A stretch of DNA of 64,000 nt, taken from assembly GCF_003397585.1 (NCBI RefSeq), contig NZ_QJUV01000001.1:1178001-1242000 (forward strand), in the 5' to 3' direction. Positions 50,430 through 59,342 of the stretch are shown one piece after another. A model generated the notes under the pieces. The model was not told the origin of the DNA and made no database searches. It saw only the letters and a list, made by a program, of their open reading frames with translations. Within the stretch, counting starts at the first letter, position 1. Every line of letters begins with the position of its first letter. The translations under genes were made by a program, and so were the position numbers. Source of the DNA: Gardnerella piotii (GTDB taxonomy: Bacteria > Actinomycetota > Actinomycetes > Actinomycetales > Bifidobacteriaceae).

Positions 50430-51533
50430 CTAAATCAACAATCCAGAACGGCCTGCCCAATCCGCATAGAACGTCATCAACGCAGACAAGACAAACATAA
50501 GCTCAATCATCCAAAAACGAACAACAACTTTGCCTTCTGCCCATCCAACAAGCTCAAAATGATGATGAATTGGCGCCATTTTGAACACGCGCTTATGCGT
50601 TAACTTAAAACAGCCAACCTGAATCACATCACTGCAAGTTTCTGCAACGAACAGTCCGCCTAAAATAACAGCCAAAAACTCTGTGTGAGTAGCAATGGAA
50701 AGTGCAGCAAAAAGACCACCTAAAGCCAAGGAACCAGTGTCTCCCATAAACACTTGAGCAGGATTTGAGTTGTACCACAAGAATCCAAAGCAAGCAACGG
50801 CGGCACAAACAGAAATAATTGTTAAATCAAGCGGATCCGATACAGCATAAGAGAATCCAAAGTGACCGCCGCCTTTAACATGGTAGCTTTCCCAAAAAGC
50901 AATAAGCGCATATCCTGCAAAAGCAATCATAGAAGATCCAGCAGCAAGGCCGTCTAATCCATCTGTAAGATTTACTGCATTAGACCATGCAGCCATTAAA
51001 AAGTTTACCCAAACAATAAAAATTACGATTCCTATTGCTTTGCCAAACATAGAAAAATCAAAGAATGGCTTTTCTATAAAACTCATGCCAGGCTGCGCGC
51101 TTGCAATGCCCGACTGAGTTGGAAGCATAAGAGCTAAAAGCGCATAAATGCTTGCAAAAATAATCTGACCAAACAACTTTGCACGCACAGAAAGACCAAG
51201 ATTTTGCTTTTTTCTAACCTTTGCAAAATCATCAATAAAACCTAAAAAGCCCATTGAAAGCATTGCAAAAAGAACAAGAACTGCAGACCAAGAAGGCGTT
51301 CTGCCAACAGAAAAATACCTGTACAAAGCAGATGCAGCCCATCCAACCACAACAGCAAGATTAATAACAACACCGCCCATTGTAGGCGTGCCTCGCTTAA
51401 CTAAATGTGATTGCGGACCGTCTTGGCGAATGTATTGTCCGTAATTTAATCGGTGTACTAAGCGGATTAAAAGCGGCGTGCCAACAATAGTGACTATTAG
51501 CGAAACCACTATTCCCACAATAAGCGCAATCAC
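50430..51533 (-). CDS. mraY: Phospho-N-acetylmuramoyl-pentapeptide transferase
   Basis: Membrane enzyme making lipid I. 367 residues, about 10 helices, with RQDGPQSHLVKRGTPTMGG, the catalytic Asp pair in FIDDFAKVRKKQNLGL, NLTDGLDGLAAG, GDTGSLALGGLFAALS and the MAPIHHHFELVGWAEGKVV loop. GTG start; GTGA overlap of 4 bp with the murF stop, so tightly coupled. Confidence 0.97.
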   Translation of the reverse strand: MIALIVGIVVSLIVTIVGTPLLIRLVHRLNYGQYIRQDGPQSHLVKRGTPTMGGVVINLAVVVGWAASALYRYFSVGRTPSWSAVLVLFAMLSMGFLGFIDDFAKVRKKQNLGLSVRAKLFGQIIFASIYALLALMLPTQSGIASAQPGMSFIEKPFFDFSMFGKAIGIVIFIVWVNFLMAAWSNAVNLTDGLDGLAAGSSMIAFAGYALIAFWESYHVKGGGHFGFSYAVSDPLDLTIISVCAAVACFGFLWYNSNPAQVFMGDTGSLALGGLFAALSIATHTEFLAVILGGLFVAETCSDVIQVGCFKLTHKRVFKMAPIHHHFELVGWAEGKVVVRFWMIELMFVLSALMTFYADWAGRSGLLI

Positions 51534-53365
51534 AGGTTAACCTCCGTATGTTTGTTAAGGCTAGCGTTAAGACTCTTACTAAGTTTAGCCCAGCTTTCAG
51601 CCAAAACACTCAGCCCCGAAGCATGAGACCCCTTTAACAACACAACAGTACTAGAATGCTCACCCACAAGACTCCAAACAATATTATTCGCCTCAATACA
51701 ATCATGCACAAAGTACACGTTGTTTTTAGCATCAACATTGTTATTTTGATACTTATTTACAATGTTATTTATGTTATTTCTGTTATTTTGCCAATTATCT
51801 CTAGCACCTTTAGCTATGCAAGAAGCTAATTCATCTAATTTTTCACTCGTGGAAGATCCAACGGAAATTATTGCGTCAATATTCTTTTGTGCAACATATT
51901 TTCCTATAGACTCATGCATGTTATATTCGTCTTTTCCAAGTTCCAGCATTGAGCCTAAAACAGCGATTCTAAAAAGTTTGGCAGATGAAGACTTGGCAGA
52001 ATCGGCAGAATTTGCAGAATCGTCGGAGTTAGAAGAGTTAGCGGAATTAGAAGAATCATTGGACTCATAAGAGCATAATCCGTCAATTCCTGCTTTCATA
52101 GAGTCTGGATTTGCATTAAACGAATCGTCAATAAGTGTAAATTTTTTATCATCTTTGCAAATAACAGAAATTTGCATACGATGCGGGCTAATATGCGAAA
52201 CTTTATTCAAAACTAGAGCAATGTTTTTAAGACTCATTCCAAAATATCGTGCAACATTTGATGCAGCAAGAGCATTCATAACATTGTGCGCGCCAGGAAG
52301 CGCAAGATGTAGTGTTGTACTATTTTCACTAATTGCACTATTTTCACTAGTCGCGATTTTTTCGCTTTCGATAATCGTAAATTTTGCACAACCACTTTCG
52401 TCTAAAGAAATATCTTGCGCGCGCAATTGATAATTACCATTATTCGATGCATCAAAATTGCCATTATTATCAACATTTAAGCCAAACCAGCGAACTTTAT
52501 CTTGATCAGCCAGCTTGCTCATAGCTGCAACGCGAAAATCATCTGCATTCAAAATTGCAACACCATGAGGCAAAAGTCCCCTAACAATCTCACTCTTAGC
52601 TTGCGCAATTTTTTCTACAGATCCAAATTCGCCCAAATGAGCAACACCAACTTTTAATACAACCGATAAGTCTGGAGGCGCAATAGTTGTGAGCATTGCA
52701 ATTTCTCCAACATGATTTGCACCCATCTCCGCAATAAGGAATCGCGTATTCTCGTTTACACGCAAAGACGTTAATGGCAATCCAATCTCGTTATTAAAAG
52801 ACCCAACGGGCGCAACTGTATTACCAAGCGTTGAAAGCAAAGCATTAAGCATATCTTTTGTGGTAGTTTTTCCAACGGAACCAGTTATGCCAATAATGCT
52901 AAATGGCGTATTTAACGCGCGGCGGCGAACTAAATTATGTTTTGCTAAAAGCCCAAGCGCTTCAACCGAATTTTTAACAACGATTTGAGCAATCTTGTTT
53001 TGCACACTTTCATCTAGCAAAACAGCATGTTCCACAATCGCAGCTTTGGCTCCAAGTTGAGCTGCTTTTTGAACAAAATCGTGTCCGTCTACTCGCTCGC
53101 CCTTTATAGCAATAAATACCGCTCCGCAAGCAACGTTACGCGAATCACTTGTAGCGAAATTAACAATATCGGTGCCTTTTACCGAATCGCAAGATGCCGA
53201 ATCGCACGACGCCGACGAACCGCATAAAAGCTCGCTTGCGTTAACAGCATCTGCTACCTCTTTAATGCTCATAGGCATCATATGAGTGCTATCTTGCGTA
53301 AAAACAGTGTCTGTAATTTTATTTTGCTTGCTATTTTGCTTGCTATTTTGCTCTATTGAAAACAT
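51530..53365 (-). CDS. murF: UDP-MurNAc-tripeptide–D-Ala-D-Ala ligase
   Basis: Adds D-Ala-D-Ala to complete the stem peptide. DSRNVACGAVFIAIKGERVDGHDF in domain 1, P loop GITGSVGKTTTKDML, FNNEIGLPLT, LIAEMGANHVGEI, and IDDSFNANPDSMKAGI in domain 3. At 611 residues it is longer than typical (about 450–500): there is a Ser/Asn/Asp-rich insert (SNSANSSNSDDSANSADS) near residue 430 and an Asn-rich loop near 540. The start at 53365 includes a small repeated SKQNSKQN stretch; a later Met (MPMSIKEV) could be the real start. Confidence 0.95.
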   Translation of the reverse strand: MFSIEQNSKQNSKQNKITDTVFTQDSTHMMPMSIKEVADAVNASELLCGSSASCDSASCDSVKGTDIVNFATSDSRNVACGAVFIAIKGERVDGHDFVQKAAQLGAKAAIVEHAVLLDESVQNKIAQIVVKNSVEALGLLAKHNLVRRRALNTPFSIIGITGSVGKTTTKDMLNALLSTLGNTVAPVGSFNNEIGLPLTSLRVNENTRFLIAEMGANHVGEIAMLTTIAPPDLSVVLKVGVAHLGEFGSVEKIAQAKSEIVRGLLPHGVAILNADDFRVAAMSKLADQDKVRWFGLNVDNNGNFDASNNGNYQLRAQDISLDESGCAKFTIIESEKIATSENSAISENSTTLHLALPGAHNVMNALAASNVARYFGMSLKNIALVLNKVSHISPHRMQISVICKDDKKFTLIDDSFNANPDSMKAGIDGLCSYESNDSSNSANSSNSDDSANSADSAKSSSAKLFRIAVLGSMLELGKDEYNMHESIGKYVAQKNIDAIISVGSSTSEKLDELASCIAKGARDNWQNNRNNINNIVNKYQNNNVDAKNNVYFVHDCIEANNIVWSLVGEHSSTVVLLKGSHASGLSVLAESWAKLSKSLNASLNKHTEVNL

Positions 53366-53388
53366 TTTCTGCTCTTAAATATTGGTTT

Positions 53389-54570
53389 CTATTTTAGTTC
53401 GTGAGATACTCGCAACGCGCTCTTAATTGTTCCTCTTCTAACACCAGCAGCAAGAACCATTGCGATTGAAAGAGAAAGATGTTTACTAACACTTTTGCCG
53501 CCGATTTGATCTGCTAATGCAGCTAACTCATCGGATTCCCTAGAACGCATTACACAATAAGATCTTTCGTGACTTATAAATCCATACCTTTGTTGCAAAT
53601 TATAAAAACTCATTACAGGGCGCGCAGATTTTATGCTTGATTCGTCAATCTTGGAATCGTTCTTGTAATCAATCTTAGAATCATCTTTTTTATTACTATA
53701 TATAAGTGATTCCGATGATTCTTTAGACTTAGACTCATGCGAATCTTGCGAATCTTCTGAATTAGCATCCACTTTAGATTTGGCTTCTAATGTGCCGCTT
53801 GCTTGCGACTTATCTTTTGAATTTGCCAAACTTGAATCATATGCCAAATCGCCACCACTGTGTTCAATAGCTTGCGAACTGGAATCTGACTTATACAAAT
53901 CAAGACTTCCTGCCATTGCTAGCGCATTATTGCTTTCAACTCCAAGAACATCAATGTTTACAGATTGCAAAGCGTCTTTTTTAAGAGTTGCAGAATTTAG
54001 CGCTATAACAACAGCTGCAGCACCATCTTCTACGCATACCGACAAATTGTGCTGAATATCAACTATTCCAAGCGGATATTCTAAATCCAGTTCTCGCTGA
54101 AGAGAATTAGACCCTGCAGCGCTTATAACACCAATTGGATTGCCAAGCATATGAAGAAAATCAGCTAATCGTATAACATTTGCATAGACTTCGTCATCAT
54201 CGTCGCCAGCAACCGCAAAAGTCGCTATAAAAGAAGATGGATCATTATTAACATCGCAAGCAAGTTTACCCAAAGTTACTGGATTGTTGGAAGAAACTAA
54301 AAGTGGAATACCAACGCTCATAGCTTCGGACCTAAACTCTGGAGTAACCATTGCTGCATATGCTCCAGCATCTCTAGCAGCTTCCAATTGTCTTTTATCT
54401 ACGCGATTTGCAGGAATAAAAAGACACCCAGGCTTAACATTCCTAACATCACACGCTAAAGACGTAATTGTTATTCCAGAAGCAAAAGATGGTATTACTT
54501 CAAAACCGTATTGTTGTGCAGCAAAACCAAGAGTTACTCTTGTTCTAGAAAATTCATCAACAGCATTCAT
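53389..54570 (-). CDS. MurE-like protein lacking the ATP-binding loop (pseudo-ligase)
   Basis: It occupies the position of murE between ftsI and murF. Residues 20–110 match domain 1 of Mur ligases (ITSLACDVRNVKPGCLFIPA, QLEAARDAGAYAAMVTPEF). Where the GTNGKTT P loop should be it reads GVISAAGSNSLQRE (about residue 150), with no Lys-Thr. A DIQHNLSVCVEDGAAAVV segment parallels the following strand of the central domain. Residues about 230–310 are Ser/Lys/Asp-rich low complexity, and the C-terminal ligase domain is shortened. 393 residues against about 480–500 for MurE. Real MurE must be elsewhere if this is inactive. Confidence 0.65.
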   Translation of the reverse strand: MNAVDEFSRTRVTLGFAAQQYGFEVIPSFASGITITSLACDVRNVKPGCLFIPANRVDKRQLEAARDAGAYAAMVTPEFRSEAMSVGIPLLVSSNNPVTLGKLACDVNNDPSSFIATFAVAGDDDDEVYANVIRLADFLHMLGNPIGVISAAGSNSLQRELDLEYPLGIVDIQHNLSVCVEDGAAAVVIALNSATLKKDALQSVNIDVLGVESNNALAMAGSLDLYKSDSSSQAIEHSGGDLAYDSSLANSKDKSQASGTLEAKSKVDANSEDSQDSHESKSKESSESLIYSNKKDDSKIDYKNDSKIDESSIKSARPVMSFYNLQQRYGFISHERSYCVMRSRESDELAALADQIGGKSVSKHLSLSIAMVLAAGVRRGTIKSALRVSHELK

Positions 54571-54598
54571 ACTCGCACTCGCCCTCGCTCGCTATCTA

Positions 54599-56653
54599 TT
54601 ACCATTGTACAGCAATAGGATTGGTGCGAGGCGTCGATACTGGAACGTTGTACTTTTGCATTAGGAACTCGCCTATTGTTTTTATAATAGGCGCCGCAGT
54701 ATAAACACCGAATGTACCTTCTGGATTGCTTAATGCTACAGTTATTGCAAAACGTGGATTATCTACAGGCAATATTGCTGCGCAATCTGCAACTGTAGAG
54801 CTAAGCGCTCCGCCAAATCCAGCAACTTCTGCAGTACCACTCTTTGCAGCAATTCGATATCCATTAACAGATATGTAGCTACCGTAATATTCTGCAGTGG
54901 ACTCCATAGCGTTTAACATTTGATCAGCTACATGATCATCTAAAACGCGAACTCCTTGAGGTCTTTTATGCTCATTAACTCTTCCGTGTGAGTCAATTAC
55001 CGACTTAATAATAGATTGCTGCAACCTTACGCCCTTATTTGCAATTGTTGCAATTGCATTTGTAATTTGCAAAGCGTTAGTTGCGTATCCCTGACCAAAA
55101 AGTACAGTATTTTGCTTACGAATATCCCAAGCTTGAACACTTGGTAGCAAACCTTGCGATTCGCCTTGCAAACCCAATCCAGTGTATTGGCCAATTCCAA
55201 ACTTAGACAAGAATTCGTAACGCTTATTATTCGGATATTTTTCGCCAGCAAGAATCATACCTACGTTAGATGATTCCTTTAAAATGCCAGCCAAAGTAAG
55301 CTTCATAACACCATGGCTATGAGAATCATGGAAAAGCTGACCGTGGCTTTCAATACTTCCAGGAACAGAGAATTTATCTGCTAATTGACGAGCACCAGTT
55401 TGAACCATGCCTGCAACTGAGAATACTTTGCCAATAGAACCTGGTTCAAATACTTGGCTAACTGCTTTAGAAACAGATGCCCTAGCCTCAGTACTTCCAG
55501 CCTTAATGCTGTCACTATCTTCAATGGCAACAATCTCTCCAGTGCGAATATCTTGAACAACAGCAACGCCCCATCCAGCTTTATACCTATTCATGCCGTC
55601 TAGAAGAGCCTTTTTAACATACCAATCTACATCGCTATCAACAGTTAGCTTTATGTCGTTACCGTTTATGGCATCTTTATATTCGCTTACAGTTCCAGGA
55701 ATTTTCTCGTTTCCAATATTATTTCCTTGATATTTTTGATACCCATCTTTACCAGTCAAAACTTTATCTTGAGAAAGCTCTAGTCCAGATTCACCAATTT
55801 CACCTCTTCTACCCTTTGCTTCCTTACGAGCACTTTCTTCAGCATCTTTAACAGAGCCGATTAAAGCACCAAGAATAGGGCCGCTAGAGTATACGCGTTC
55901 GCTACTGTTTTCTGCATAAACACAACCAGAAAGATTAAGTTTGTCTATTGCACGCTTAACAGAAGGCTTAACATTTCGTTTAATAACAGCGTAACGTCCT
56001 ACGCCTGCAATCTTGCCGCCAATTTCCACAGAGCTCATATGCAAAATTGGAGCTAAAAGACGAGCCACCGCCACAGCACCCGTACCTTCAACATCCTTAC
56101 CATTAATCGCATGACAATTACCAGCAGTTTGCTTTGTGCAAGGAGTTGGCTTAAAGGATTGCGCATTCATAGGATCTGCGATTATATTGTATCTTTCAAC
56201 ACTTTGAGCTAAAACAGAACCATTTGCATCTAAAATACGACCTCTACGAGCAAGTATTGGACGAGTTCTGCTACGTTCTGCCTGCGCCGCCTGAGCAGTA
56301 GAACGTGCATTGATTAACTGTATAAAGCTAAGTTTTACTATTGCTACAGATGCAATAAACGCGAATATCATTGCAACAGCAATACACTTTTTTGCAAAAA
56401 CCGTGTTTCGTATAACGCTAGTTTGAGCGCCATAACGTGCATTAGCTCCAGAAGAAGCATAACCAGAACCAGAACGCGCGGCATTACTGCCGTATGATCT
56501 GTACAACTTACTCGTATTGAATCTGCTCTTGCTGATTTTGCTCACTCTGCTTGTAATAGAGCGCAACTTTTTACCAGCAAGTTTGGCATAATACAATACT
56601 GTTTTCATTTTGCCTGAGTATTTGGCGAAACGTTGCTTGATTAGGCGGTTCAT
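54599..56653 (-). CDS. ftsI: Penicillin-binding protein FtsI (PBP2B/PBP3 class)
   Basis: Septal class B transpeptidase. N-terminal cytoplasmic Arg/Lys/Ser-rich tail, one membrane helix (IAVAMIFAFIASVAIVKLSF), PBP dimer domain (RTRPILARRGRILDANGSVLA), and transpeptidase domain with the Ser-x-x-Lys motif EPGSIGKVF (about residue 400), SxN in KESSNVGM and the KSG in AAKSGTAEVAGF. 684 residues. The start ATG at 56653 overlaps the ftsL-like stop (TGATG), with GGAG upstream. Confidence 0.95.
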   Translation of the reverse strand: MNRLIKQRFAKYSGKMKTVLYYAKLAGKKLRSITSRVSKISKSRFNTSKLYRSYGSNAARSGSGYASSGANARYGAQTSVIRNTVFAKKCIAVAMIFAFIASVAIVKLSFIQLINARSTAQAAQAERSRTRPILARRGRILDANGSVLAQSVERYNIIADPMNAQSFKPTPCTKQTAGNCHAINGKDVEGTGAVAVARLLAPILHMSSVEIGGKIAGVGRYAVIKRNVKPSVKRAIDKLNLSGCVYAENSSERVYSSGPILGALIGSVKDAEESARKEAKGRRGEIGESGLELSQDKVLTGKDGYQKYQGNNIGNEKIPGTVSEYKDAINGNDIKLTVDSDVDWYVKKALLDGMNRYKAGWGVAVVQDIRTGEIVAIEDSDSIKAGSTEARASVSKAVSQVFEPGSIGKVFSVAGMVQTGARQLADKFSVPGSIESHGQLFHDSHSHGVMKLTLAGILKESSNVGMILAGEKYPNNKRYEFLSKFGIGQYTGLGLQGESQGLLPSVQAWDIRKQNTVLFGQGYATNALQITNAIATIANKGVRLQQSIIKSVIDSHGRVNEHKRPQGVRVLDDHVADQMLNAMESTAEYYGSYISVNGYRIAAKSGTAEVAGFGGALSSTVADCAAILPVDNPRFAITVALSNPEGTFGVYTAAPIIKTIGEFLMQKYNVPVSTPRTNPIAVQW

Positions 56654-57297
56654 CAATGTTTCTCCTTATTTTTTTGTTCTGGCTGTTGTTTAGTTTGTTG
56701 TTTAGTTTTGTCTGATTTAGTTTTATCTGGTTTAGTTTGTTGTTGTTTAAGTTTTTGCTGTGCTTGCTCTGGCTTAGCTTTTTGAGCTTCAATAGCAGCT
56801 TGTTCTGCCTTCTTTTTATTGGCATAAGCACTTAAATCAACTGTTATTGCTCCCTGTTGTGGAATCATTCCCATATCTTGTGCTTTTGCTGGAAGATCCG
56901 CTTCTAGCGCATCTAACTTTGTTTGCGCAGTTTCCACATCTTGACGAAGCCTAGAGATACTTGATTGAGTGGCAGCTTGTTCAAAAGATATCTCCGCCAT
57001 TTTTGTGCGCAATAACAAAGACGTAGTAGGCGTAACAAAAAGGAAAATAACAACAATAATCAAGTTGAAAAGAGGAGCCTTACGAGTGTTACTCCACTCT
57101 ATAACTCTATGTAAGTTATTCATTACTGTGTAAGACCTACGGTCAGAGGCACTAAACACTAATGGAATCGACTTTAAAACACGATTTTGCCTTGAATTAT
57201 TACCAGCTGCTTTATCATTTACTCGCCCAGCAGGAGCAGATGAACTTGCATAAGACGCAGCAATCCTAGAAGCACGGTTTTTACTTGGCTTATCCAT
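56653..57297 (-). CDS. ftsL: FtsL-like division protein with K/Q-rich tail
   Basis: Bitopic protein in the ftsL position between rsmH and ftsI. Cytoplasmic N terminus about 75 residues, one membrane helix (LFNLIIVVIFLFVTPTTSLLL), an extracellular coiled coil (SISRLRQDVETAQTKLDAL) and a QDMGMIPQQGAITVDL segment that parallels the post-coil FtsL region. It ends in a 60-residue Lys/Gln/Pro repeat-rich tail (TKPDKTKSDKTKQQTKQQ). Sequence conservation is too low for a certain call; topology and position support it. Overlaps rsmH and ftsI by one base each. Confidence 0.8.
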   Translation of the reverse strand: MDKPSKNRASRIAASYASSSAPAGRVNDKAAGNNSRQNRVLKSIPLVFSASDRRSYTVMNNLHRVIEWSNTRKAPLFNLIIVVIFLFVTPTTSLLLRTKMAEISFEQAATQSSISRLRQDVETAQTKLDALEADLPAKAQDMGMIPQQGAITVDLSAYANKKKAEQAAIEAQKAKPEQAQQKLKQQQTKPDKTKSDKTKQQTKQQPEQKNKEKH

Positions 57298-58367
57298 TAG
57301 AACCTGCCTCCTTTGCTGTTATTTACACCATTCGCTTTAGAAGAAGAACGATGCAAAGATGAATCTTCTCCTTGAGCAATAGCTGTAAAGTCTTTAATCC
57401 ACCTATCTGGAATATCTCTAATAAGCTCCACTGCGCGTAAGCGAACAGAAGAAGACCTTGTATTATTTGCAATTTCTTCTTTAGATGCTTTAATAGCTCC
57501 GCGAGTTAAAGACTTAAAGAAAGGTTTTGCACTTTGCGGAATAATTGGCATATTTGCTGGAACATCTACTTCTAAGCCTTTATTCATAAAACGCTTAACT
57601 GTAATATCTTCCAAAGAATGATAAGACTCAACAACAATTCTGCCGCCGTTATTTAAGCGCAAAGCAAGCTTTGGCAGAGTCCTAGAAAGCTTATCTAATT
57701 CTCCATTAACTTCGATTCTAAGAGCCTGAAAAACTCGTTTAGCTGGATTTCCTGGAGCACGATGAGCACGCGGAATAACATGATCCACTAAATCAACAAG
57801 TTGACCAGATGTTTTTATTGGATTCTCTTGTCTAACTTGCACTATTTTTCTTGCGATTGGCCCAGAAAAACGTTCTTGACCATACTCACGGAATATTTGA
57901 GCAAGACTGGATGCGCTGTAGGTAGCAAGAATGGTTTCAGCAGTAACACTTTGAGTTGTATCCATGCGCATATCTAAGACTGTGTTATGAGAATAAGAAA
58001 ATCCTCTATCTTCCTCGTCTATTTGCAAACTAGAAAGACCCAAGTCCATAAACGCTGCGTCAATCTTATCGATTTCTAAATCTTCAAGAACTTTGTCAAC
58101 TTCATCAAATGCAGCATGCACTGGAATAAAACGATTTTCTAATCCTTCTTCGCGCATTCTTCGTGTAGCTAATTCAAGAGCTTCACTATCTCTATCTATT
58201 CCAATAAGAGTTGCAAGTGGAGCAGCTTTAAGAAAAGCTGTTGCGTGACCCGCAAGCCCAAGAGTGCAATCAACAACAATAGAATCTTTGTAATCTAATG
58301 CTGGAGAAACAAGATCTACGCAATCTTCCAACAGTACTGGCGCATGAATTGTAGATAAATCTTTCAT
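57297..58367 (-). CDS. rsmH: 16S rRNA (cytosine1402-N4)-methyltransferase
   Basis: SAM-dependent methyltransferase modifying C1402 in the ribosomal P site. HAPVLLEDCVDLV at the start, SAM-binding VVDCTLGLAGHATAFL, DAAFMDLGLSSLQIDEEDRGFSY, ILATYSASSLAQIFREYGQE, RVFQALRIEVNGEL and ESYHSLEDITVKRF. 356 residues. ATGA overlap of 4 bp with mraZ upstream. Confidence 0.96.
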   Translation of the reverse strand: MKDLSTIHAPVLLEDCVDLVSPALDYKDSIVVDCTLGLAGHATAFLKAAPLATLIGIDRDSEALELATRRMREEGLENRFIPVHAAFDEVDKVLEDLEIDKIDAAFMDLGLSSLQIDEEDRGFSYSHNTVLDMRMDTTQSVTAETILATYSASSLAQIFREYGQERFSGPIARKIVQVRQENPIKTSGQLVDLVDHVIPRAHRAPGNPAKRVFQALRIEVNGELDKLSRTLPKLALRLNNGGRIVVESYHSLEDITVKRFMNKGLEVDVPANMPIIPQSAKPFFKSLTRGAIKASKEEIANNTRSSSVRLRAVELIRDIPDRWIKDFTAIAQGEDSSLHRSSSKANGVNNSKGGRF

Positions 58368-59143
58368 TGTGCCACCGCCGGAAGAACATCATTTGCAATA
58401 TCTGCATAATCTTGCTCTTTATCTGCAAGATAATTGTTCCAAGCAGATTTGTTCCATATTTCTGCGCGAGTTCCAACACCAATTACAACAATCTCATCTC
58501 CAAGATTGGCATAATCTCTTAGCATTGGAGGAACCACTATACGTCCTTGCTTATCTGGCTCCTGATCAACAGCGCCAGAAAGGAAGACTCTAAGGTAGTC
58601 TCTTGCAGACTTATTACTCATAGATGTGAGCTGAATCTGAGTTGTAATACGCTCAAACTCTTGCATTGGAAGAACATAAACGCATCGCTCTTGTCCGCGA
58701 GCCATAACAAAACCATCGCCCAACTGGGATCTGAATTTTGCTGGTAAAGCCACACGACCCTTTGCATCTATTTTTGGAGAATAAGTTCCAAGAAGTATCG
58801 GATTCTTTACGTGATTATTAGCCTGACTTTGCAAATTATTAGCACCAAAAACCGCGTCTTGAGGCAAAGGAGTGGATGTAAAAGCCGAAGACGTAGGTTG
58901 AGGTTGCATAACAGGCTGCATAACATGCATTTGCGGCATTTGCTGCGCTTGATACATTTGCGGCATTTGCGGCATCACATAATAAGGCTGAGCGTACGCT
59001 TGAGAATTTTGCATTGGCATATGCGCATCTTGGGCATTAGCTTGAGCCGTATTTTGAGAATCATAACCAGATGGATTTTGAGCATGCTTAAAGGAGGAAT
59101 TGGCTTTATCTTGCGCATTTGCGCCAGCATTGTTACTAGCCAT
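58364..59143 (-). CDS. mraZ: MraZ transcriptional regulator with long N-terminal extension
   Basis: AbrB-like (SpoVT/AbrB swapped-hairpin) regulator binding repeated TGGG-type boxes before the dcw operon. The usual MraZ fold starts only near residue 117: LLGTYSPKIDAKGRVALPAKF, the second half DKQGRIVVPPMLRDYA. Family length is about 143–150; here 259, due to an Ala/Asn/Gln then Met-Pro-Gln-rich leader (QMPQMYQAQQMPQMHVMQP). The start ATG at 59143 has a perfect AGGAGG site, so the extension is translated. First gene of the dcw cluster. Confidence 0.95.
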   Translation of the reverse strand: MASNNAGANAQDKANSSFKHAQNPSGYDSQNTAQANAQDAHMPMQNSQAYAQPYYVMPQMPQMYQAQQMPQMHVMQPVMQPQPTSSAFTSTPLPQDAVFGANNLQSQANNHVKNPILLGTYSPKIDAKGRVALPAKFRSQLGDGFVMARGQERCVYVLPMQEFERITTQIQLTSMSNKSARDYLRVFLSGAVDQEPDKQGRIVVPPMLRDYANLGDEIVVIGVGTRAEIWNKSAWNNYLADKEQDYADIANDVLPAVAQ

Positions 59144-59188
59144 AAATCCACCTCCTTTTCAACATGCAATATGCCACTTGCACATCGT

Positions 59189-59225
59189 TCACCATTTTAC
59201 CCCATTTCTCACCAAAAATCCCCAC
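59189..59225 (-). promoter_or_regulatory. MraZ operator: four boxes spaced 10 bp
   Basis: On the minus strand TGGGGA, TGGTGA, TGGGGT and TGGTGA begin every 10 bp (boxes at 59219–59224, 59209–59214, 59199–59204, 59189–59194), just upstream of mraZ. This is the arrangement of the MraZ-binding repeats, implying autorepression of the dcw operon. TATTAT/TATAAA-like -10 candidates lie immediately upstream. Confidence 0.85.
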
Positions 59226-59342
59226 TTTTTTATAAAAAAATAATATTTTTTTAACTTAGATTGGAAACATGCAACGTGTATTAGCCTCGAGGTATACTTA
59301 AACGCCTAGTTTTAGCCCAACTTTTAAGAAGAACGGACACAA

